64,000 nt of DNA from Sandaracinaceae bacterium (GTDB lineage Bacteria; Myxococcota_A; Polyangia; Polyangiales; Sandaracinaceae). The position numbers and the translations under genes were made by a program. The DNA lies in assembly GCA_040218145.1 (NCBI GenBank), contig JAVJQK010000076.1:284993-348992 (forward strand), written 5' to 3'. The notes under the pieces are model-generated. The model had not been told where the DNA came from, did no database searches, and worked only from the letters and a program-made list of their open reading frames with translations. Below, piece after piece: positions 59,578 to 64,000 of this stretch. Position 1 is the stretch's first letter, and every line of letters starts with the position of its first letter.

Positions 59578-61392
59578 TTGACCCTCCCTGCCCCTCGGGA
59601 CAGCGCCGGCCGCCGCGCACGCTTCGGCTGGCCCGTGATCGGCCTCGCGGCCGCCATGGGCGTGCTCTTCGCCGCTCTCGGGCTGGCGCGGTTCAGGACG
59701 TTCCACAACGAGACGTTCGACCTCGCGTTCTACGTTCGCATCGCGTGGGGCCTGGTCCACCTGAACTGGTGGGAGCCCATGGTCGACGCGCACTTCTACG
59801 GGCTGCACCTCTCCCCGATCCTCGCGCCGCTCGGGGCGCTCGGGGTGGTCACGGGCTCGACGGCTTCGGTCCTGATCATCACGCAGGCGCTCGCGCTCGC
59901 GCTCGCCGCGTTCCCCATGGGACGCATCGGGCAGCGGCACCTCGGGCCGCGGGGGCTCTTCGTCGGCGCCTTCGTGTGGCTGCTCTACCCGAACCTGGGG
60001 CACGTCGCCGGGTACGAGTTCCACCCCGGCTCGCTGGCCGTGCTCCCGCTCGCGTGGATGGCCCTCGCGATCGACCGTGGCGACGCGCGGGTCCTCGCGT
60101 GGTCCACGCTCGGCGTGCTGGTCTGCCGCGAGGATCTCGCGCTGGTCACGGCCGGGGGGAGCCTGCTCTTCGCGCTCCAGCATCGCGCGACGTGGCGGCC
60201 GGCGGCCATCGCGGGGGGGCTCTCGCTCGCCTACGCGCTGTTCTTCTTCCTCGTGCTCCAGCCCGCGTATGCGCCCGCGCAGGGATCGCTCGCGCTCCAC
60301 TTCGGCGCGTTCGGGGACAGCCTGCCTGCGGTGCTGCTGCACTTGCTGACGCATCCGGGCGAGCTGCTCGCGCACCTCGCCACGCCCGAGCGGCTCCTCT
60401 ACCTCCCGAAGATCCTCGCGCCGCTCGCGTTCTTGCCGCTGCTCCGGGCGAGGTGGCTGCTGCCCACCGCGCCGATCCTCGCGATCAACCTGATCAGCGA
60501 GTGGCCGACCACGACCGATCTGGACGTGCACTACCTGACGCCCGCGCTGCCGTTCCTGGTGGCGGGCGCGCTCGACGGCGCCGGGCGCCTGCGTGACAAG
60601 TTCCCGTTCGTGATCGTCGTCGCGCCGCTGGTCGTGGTCTTTCTCGGGCACGTGGCGGCGGGGGGGACGCCGCTGTCCCTCGACTTCGACGCGGCGGCGT
60701 TCCGACCCGACCTCCGATCGACGGCGGCGGCCGACATCCTCGCCGCGGTGCCGGAGGACGCGAGCGTGCAGGCGCCCTACGCGCTGCTGCCTCACCTGGC
60801 CGAGCGGCCCGTCCTGCACCGCACGAGCTCCCCAGAAGCCAACGACGACTTCTTCGTGCTCGACGCGTGGCACCGCCGTCGCTACGCGGGGCAGGAAGAC
60901 TTGATACGCACGGTCGAGGAGCCGCCGGTGCGGGACTGGCTCGCGCGCGACGACCATCGACTCGCGTTGGCGAGCGGCGACTTCCTCCTGCTCGAGCGCG
61001 GGGCGCACCCGCGGGACGGTCTCGGCGGGCGCGCGATCGTGGGGCGCGCCATCCCGCAGTCGGGGGAGCGGCTCTGCGATTGCCTCGCGGTGCGCGCCGC
61101 GCGGCTGGACGACACCCTGCTCACGCTGGAGCTCGTCGCGCGGGAGCCTTGCCCTCACGACCTCGCGCTGCGCATCGGCGTCGCGGACCGGCCGCGCCGC
61201 GTCGATCTGCCCTTCGCGGGGTGGTTGAGCCCGGCGCACCTGCGGCGCGGGGATCTCCTCGAGAGCAAGCACCGCCTGACGCCGGCGCAGCGCGACGCCA
61301 TCCTCGAGCACGGCCTCCGGGTGGGCGCGATCCGACAGAGCGGGGCGCGGCCCGAGCCCGACGATCCGAACTCGGTCGAGGTCCCCCTCTGA
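59578..61392 (+). CDS. DUF2079 multi-spanning membrane protein
   Basis: 604 residues. At least nine hydrophobic segments, for example GLAAAMGVLFAALGLARF, LGVVTGSTASVLIITQALALALAAF, GLFVGAFVWLLYP, ALFFFLVLQPAY and FVIVVAPLVVVFLGHVAAG. The N-terminal FHNETFDLAFYVRIAWGL and VDAHFYGLHLSPILAPL motifs match the DUF2079 signature (F.DLg...q..w; H.sPil). DUF2079 proteins look like glycosyltransferase-C-type membrane enzymes but have no assigned function. TTG 59578 is proposed, starting MTLPAPRDS. Ends 4 bp from the convergent aguB. Confidence 0.82.
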   Translation: MTLPAPRDSAGRRARFGWPVIGLAAAMGVLFAALGLARFRTFHNETFDLAFYVRIAWGLVHLNWWEPMVDAHFYGLHLSPILAPLGALGVVTGSTASVLIITQALALALAAFPMGRIGQRHLGPRGLFVGAFVWLLYPNLGHVAGYEFHPGSLAVLPLAWMALAIDRGDARVLAWSTLGVLVCREDLALVTAGGSLLFALQHRATWRPAAIAGGLSLAYALFFFLVLQPAYAPAQGSLALHFGAFGDSLPAVLLHLLTHPGELLAHLATPERLLYLPKILAPLAFLPLLRARWLLPTAPILAINLISEWPTTTDLDVHYLTPALPFLVAGALDGAGRLRDKFPFVIVVAPLVVVFLGHVAAGGTPLSLDFDAAAFRPDLRSTAAADILAAVPEDASVQAPYALLPHLAERPVLHRTSSPEANDDFFVLDAWHRRRYAGQEDLIRTVEEPPVRDWLARDDHRLALASGDFLLLERGAHPRDGLGGRAIVGRAIPQSGERLCDCLAVRAARLDDTLLTLELVAREPCPHDLALRIGVADRPRRVDLPFAGWLSPAHLRRGDLLESKHRLTPAQRDAILEHGLRVGAIRQSGARPEPDDPNSVEVPL

Positions 61393-61396
61393 GCGA

Positions 61397-62266
61397 TCAG
61401 CCGCCCGCGCCGTCGGCGCCGAGCAGCACGTCGTAGAGGTCGGGGCGACGGTCGCGGAAGAAGCCCCAGGAAGCGCGGCGCCTCGACAGGGCCTTGCGAT
61501 CGAACGTGTGAACGAGGAAGCCTTGCTCCTCTCCACCGAGCTCGGCGACCTTCTCGCCGCGCGGGTCGGCGATGAACGAGCAGCCGTAGAAGAGCTGGCC
61601 GCCCTCGTCGCCGACGCGGTTGGCGGCGCAGACCGGCATCGAGTTGGCGACCGCGTGGCCCACCATGCAGCGCTGCCACGGGTCCTTGGTCTCCTCGCCG
61701 CTCTTGGGCTCGGAGCCGATAGCGGTCGGGTACATCAGCGCCTCGGCGCCCATCAGGGCCATCGCGCGCGCGCACTCCGGGAACCACTGATCCCAGCAGA
61801 CGCCGACGCCGATCCGGCCGTGCTTGGTGTTCCAGACCCGGAAGCCCGTGTCTCCCTGGCGGAAGTAGTACTTCTCCTCGTAGCCGGGCCCGTCGGGGAT
61901 GTGGGACTTGCGATACACGCCCATCACCTCGCCGTCGGCGTCGATCATCGCGAGGCTGTTGTAGTAGGTCTGCCCGGCGCGCTCGAACCACGAGTACGGG
62001 ATGACGACCCCGAGCTCCTTGGCGAGCTGCGAGAGGCGGTTGAGCGTGGGGTTGTCCTTCAACGGGCGCGCCCACTCGAAGAACGCCTCGTCCTCGGCCT
62101 GGGGGAAGTAGGGACCCTCGAAGAGCTCGGGCGGGAGGATCACCTTGGCCCCGGCGTCGGCGGCCTCGCGAACGAGCCCCACCACGCGGGCGACGTTCAG
62201 CTCGCGTGCGTCGCCGAGCGCGCACTGGAGGACGGAGAGGCTCAGCTCGTGATCGTGGTCTGCCAT
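61397..62266 (-). CDS. aguB: N-carbamoylputrescine amidase
   Basis: Hydrolyses N-carbamoylputrescine to putrescine, CO2 and ammonia. 289 residues, nitrilase superfamily. Catalytic triad: Glu in VILPPELFEGPYF, Lys in GVYRKSHIPDGPGYEEKYYF, Cys in IGVGVCWDQWFPECARAM. These are the specific sequences of the plant/bacterial CPA (AguB) group. ATG 62266 gives MADHDHELSLSVLQ. It starts on the last base of the aguA stop (TGATG), i.e. a one-base overlap, so the pathway pair is co-translated. Confidence 0.95.
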   Translation of the reverse strand: MADHDHELSLSVLQCALGDARELNVARVVGLVREAADAGAKVILPPELFEGPYFPQAEDEAFFEWARPLKDNPTLNRLSQLAKELGVVIPYSWFERAGQTYYNSLAMIDADGEVMGVYRKSHIPDGPGYEEKYYFRQGDTGFRVWNTKHGRIGVGVCWDQWFPECARAMALMGAEALMYPTAIGSEPKSGEETKDPWQRCMVGHAVANSMPVCAANRVGDEGGQLFYGCSFIADPRGEKVAELGGEEQGFLVHTFDRKALSRRRASWGFFRDRRPDLYDVLLGADGAGG

Positions 62267-63327
62267 CAGCTTCGGGCTCCCGCTGGCTGCTGCTGGGTGA
62301 TGCAATGGAAGGCGCCGCCGCCGGCGAGGATCGCCTGCGCGGAGCACCCCAGGACCCGTCGTCCCGGGAAGAGGGTCGACAAGGCCTCGACCGCCTCGTC
62401 ATCGTACGGCGAGCCGTACGTGGGGACGACCACGGTCGTGTTCGCGATATAGAAGTTGACGTAGCTCGCCGGCATGAGCAGGCCCTCGTCGTTCTCGACG
62501 CGGCCGGGGGAGGGGATCCGTTCGACCTGGAGCTTGCGGCCCCGCGCGTCCGTCATGCCCGCGAGGTCCTTCGCGATCTGCTCGAGCACGTCGCGGTTGG
62601 GATCGTCGTCTCCCTTTGCTTCCATGCAGACCACGGTCGTGGGGTCGACGAAGCGCGCGAGGGTGTCGATGTGACCGTCCGTGTGGTCGTTCTGCAAGCC
62701 CTCGTCGAGCCAGAGGAGCTTCTCGGCGCCGAGCGCGTCGGCGAGCGCGGCTTCGATGCGCGCCTGGTCCATGCCCGGGTTGCGGTTCGGGTTGAGCAAG
62801 CACTGGCGGGTCGTGAGCAGCGTGCCGTCTCCGTTGGGCTCGACCGCGCCGCCTTCGAGGACCCAGCCGAAGGCGTACATCTCACCGCCGGCGAGCTCGC
62901 CCACGCGCCCGGCCACGAGGTCGTCGCCGTCGAGGATGTACTTGCCGCCCCAGCCGTTGAAGGCGAAGCAGACCGGGGCCACGTCGCCGTCGTCGTTCCG
63001 GACGAAGATGGGCGCGATGTCGCGCATCCAGATGTCGCCGAACGGCACGCGGTGAAACGTGGCGCCCGTGCCCTCGAGCGCGGCTCGTGCCTCGAGATCG
63101 CGGACCGCGTCGGGGACGAGCACGTGGAGCGTCTCCCCGCGCGGCCGTCCGTTCTCGTCCACGTCGGCGATCGCGCGGCAGAGGGCCTCGTGCTCGCGCT
63201 GGGCGTCGGGGAGGAACTGCGCCCAGAGCTCGTCATGACTGGGCCACGCCAGCCACACGCCCTGGTGAGGCTCCCACTCGGCCGGTTGCCGGAAGCCCCC
63301 GGCGCGGGGATGAAGCGGTCGTTCCAT
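62266..63327 (-). CDS. aguA: Agmatine deiminase
   Basis: Converts agmatine to N-carbamoylputrescine and ammonia. 353 residues. Key residues: FRQPAEWEPHQGVWLAWPSHDELW, FGDIWMRDIAPIFV, FNGWGGKY, the His-Asp motif QNDHTDGHIDTLARFV and the C-terminal catalytic Cys in GGGAFHCITQQQP. ATG 63327 gives MERPLHPRAGG; ATG 63342 is a possible longer start. With aguB it makes putrescine from agmatine; an arginine decarboxylase is not in the window. Confidence 0.96.
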   Translation of the reverse strand: MERPLHPRAGGFRQPAEWEPHQGVWLAWPSHDELWAQFLPDAQREHEALCRAIADVDENGRPRGETLHVLVPDAVRDLEARAALEGTGATFHRVPFGDIWMRDIAPIFVRNDDGDVAPVCFAFNGWGGKYILDGDDLVAGRVGELAGGEMYAFGWVLEGGAVEPNGDGTLLTTRQCLLNPNRNPGMDQARIEAALADALGAEKLLWLDEGLQNDHTDGHIDTLARFVDPTTVVCMEAKGDDDPNRDVLEQIAKDLAGMTDARGRKLQVERIPSPGRVENDEGLLMPASYVNFYIANTTVVVPTYGSPYDDEAVEALSTLFPGRRVLGCSAQAILAGGGAFHCITQQQPAGARS

Positions 63328-63426
63328 CGGGCCGCCGATCATAAGCCCTCGTTTCGGACGCACCACCGACAATCGCCGAATCGATTTGGGCGTGCGCACG
63401 GACCCGTGTCATCTTTCCGGGCGGTG

Positions 63427-63846
63427 ATGGGACCCGTGGTGACGGTGGTGACGGACGACGAGGCGCTGAGGAGCAGCCTCGAGGGGGGCCTGCGTGAGCG
63501 GGGCTTCGACATCGTCTCTTTGCCCGACGACGATCAGTGGTCTCGTGCGCCGCTCGCGCGCAAGCCCTCGACGCTGGTGCTGGACGCGGCCGCGCTGCCG
63601 TACGGCGCGACCGAGCTGGCCGAGCAGCTCCGCGTCTGGCTGGAGGACCGCTGCCCCGCGCTCGTCTGCGTCGGAGAGCCCGAGGAGCCGCCGCGTGATT
63701 CGCTGTTCGACGCGCAGGTCGCTCGAGGCGCCGCGGCCACCCTGGTCGCTGACCTCGCTCAGCTCCTCCCCCGGCTCACAGCGGTGAGCGGCGTCGCGCT
63801 GCGCTCGGACGTGCAGAGCGCCATCGACGACGAAGCCGCGGGCTGA
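63427..63846 (+). CDS. Stand-alone receiver-domain protein
   Basis: 139 residues. VVTVVTDDEALRSSLEGGLRERGFDIV has the acidic DD pair; phosphoacceptor-position Asp is in STLVLDAAALPYG; ALVCVGEPEEPPRDSLFDAQVARGAAATLVADLAQLLPRL covers the last strands. No output domain. Divergent from the agmatine deiminase gene; ATG 63427 or GTG 63424. Likely a small signalling adaptor; partner unknown. Confidence 0.7.
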   Translation: MGPVVTVVTDDEALRSSLEGGLRERGFDIVSLPDDDQWSRAPLARKPSTLVLDAAALPYGATELAEQLRVWLEDRCPALVCVGEPEEPPRDSLFDAQVARGAAATLVADLAQLLPRLTAVSGVALRSDVQSAIDDEAAG

Positions 63847-63957
63847 GCGCAGCTGGGAGCTGGACCCCCCTCGCGGCCGGCGTCCGCCACCCCCGTGCCC
63901 GCCACCCCCGCCGATCCGCGCTCGTAAGTGCTCGGAATTGCTTGCTGGGGCATCGGC

Positions 63958-64000
63958 ATGACGGATGCGGTGGCGTCGGGCGTGACCCCGCCGCGCTACA
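63958..64000 (+). CDS. Possible start of a gene cut by the window edge
   Basis: ATG at 63958 opens a frame (MTDAVASGVTPPRY) running off the right edge. There is no strong ribosome binding site. The gap from the receiver gene is about 110 bp. Too short to judge; included only so that the edge is not read as empty. Confidence 0.2.
   Translation, partial: MTDAVASGVTPPRY

Noticed and set aside
63930..63960. Sigma-54 promoter at the right edge (TTGCTT near 63940)
   Set aside because: The GG dinucleotide is missing ten bases before the GC; only half the motif matches.

Overview
The window is 64 kb of GC-rich (about 70%), densely packed bacterial chromosome. The most likely source is a myxobacterium (Myxococcota), perhaps near Polyangiales/Sandaracinaceae. 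This is inferred from gene style: many lipoproteins with Asp/Ala/Gly-rich or Cys-rich modules, a MopE-like 'VNNDCDENVDE' motif, a PATAN/DUF4388 protein with a Cys-rich tail, giant TPR proteins, FIST, PilZ and orphan histidine kinases, and an acyl-CoA oxidase. No marker gene fixes the taxon. Nearly all of it looks like ordinary chromosome; there is no prophage, IS transposase, integrase or CRISPR.

Layout. 0-3.3 kb (minus): lycopene cyclase (cut by the window edge), an orphan FliI/SctN-type ATPase and DnaJ. 3.4-3.7 kb: an inverted array of 14 repeat units of 21-22 bp. 3.8-7.1 kb (plus): an ADP-ribosylglycohydrolase with a pseudo-phosphatase-like N-terminus, then an HTH + nucleotidyltransferase pair bracketed by a 27-bp direct repeat. 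7.1-16.2 kb: STAS-like protein, P-loop kinase, two Cys-rich secreted proteins, acyl-CoA oxidase with a TerB-like N-terminus, lipoproteins, AraC regulator, Mpo1-like protein and a macro domain. 16.4-20.1 kb: cytochrome P450 divergent from a TetR regulator with a clear operator, then RluA and Pcm. 20.1-31.7 kb: DUF3570/DUF4266 pair, Gly-rich lipoprotein, UvrB, TPR membrane protein, lipid kinase, FIST protein, SerC, ThrRS. 31.7-39.2 kb: 1768-residue TPR protein, hybrid histidine kinase, bidirectional terminator and tRNA-Ala(CGC). 39.2-47.8 kb: glutaryl-CoA dehydrogenase-like enzyme, BioD/BioF, a cluster of parS-like sites, HEAT-cyclophilin lipoprotein, UppS, CdsA, glutamate dehydrogenase. 47.8-57.0 kb: COG3044 ATPase, PATAN protein, and a tightly coupled set of BamA-like barrel, DUF4390, NtrY-type kinase and thioredoxin, followed by a degenerate Fic protein. 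57.0-64 kb: DUF4178-like protein with ThiE, receiver-PilZ protein, DUF2079 membrane protein, the agmatine-to-putrescine pair AguA/AguB and a receiver protein.

How genes work together. BioF and BioD make dethiobiotin. UppS and CdsA supply undecaprenyl-PP and CDP-diacylglycerol for the envelope. AguA and AguB convert agmatine to putrescine. The TetR protein probably represses itself and the P450. The 51.6-56.2 kb set looks like one envelope-linked signalling and assembly operon (4-bp overlaps throughout).

The most notable observations are the parS-like cluster at 42.28-42.41 kb, the repeat-bracketed HTH-nucleotidyltransferase cassette, the inverted 21/22-bp array, the Fic protein that lost its catalytic motif, the pseudo-phosphatase/ADP-ribosylglycohydrolase fusion, and a variant ThrRS lacking the TGS domain.
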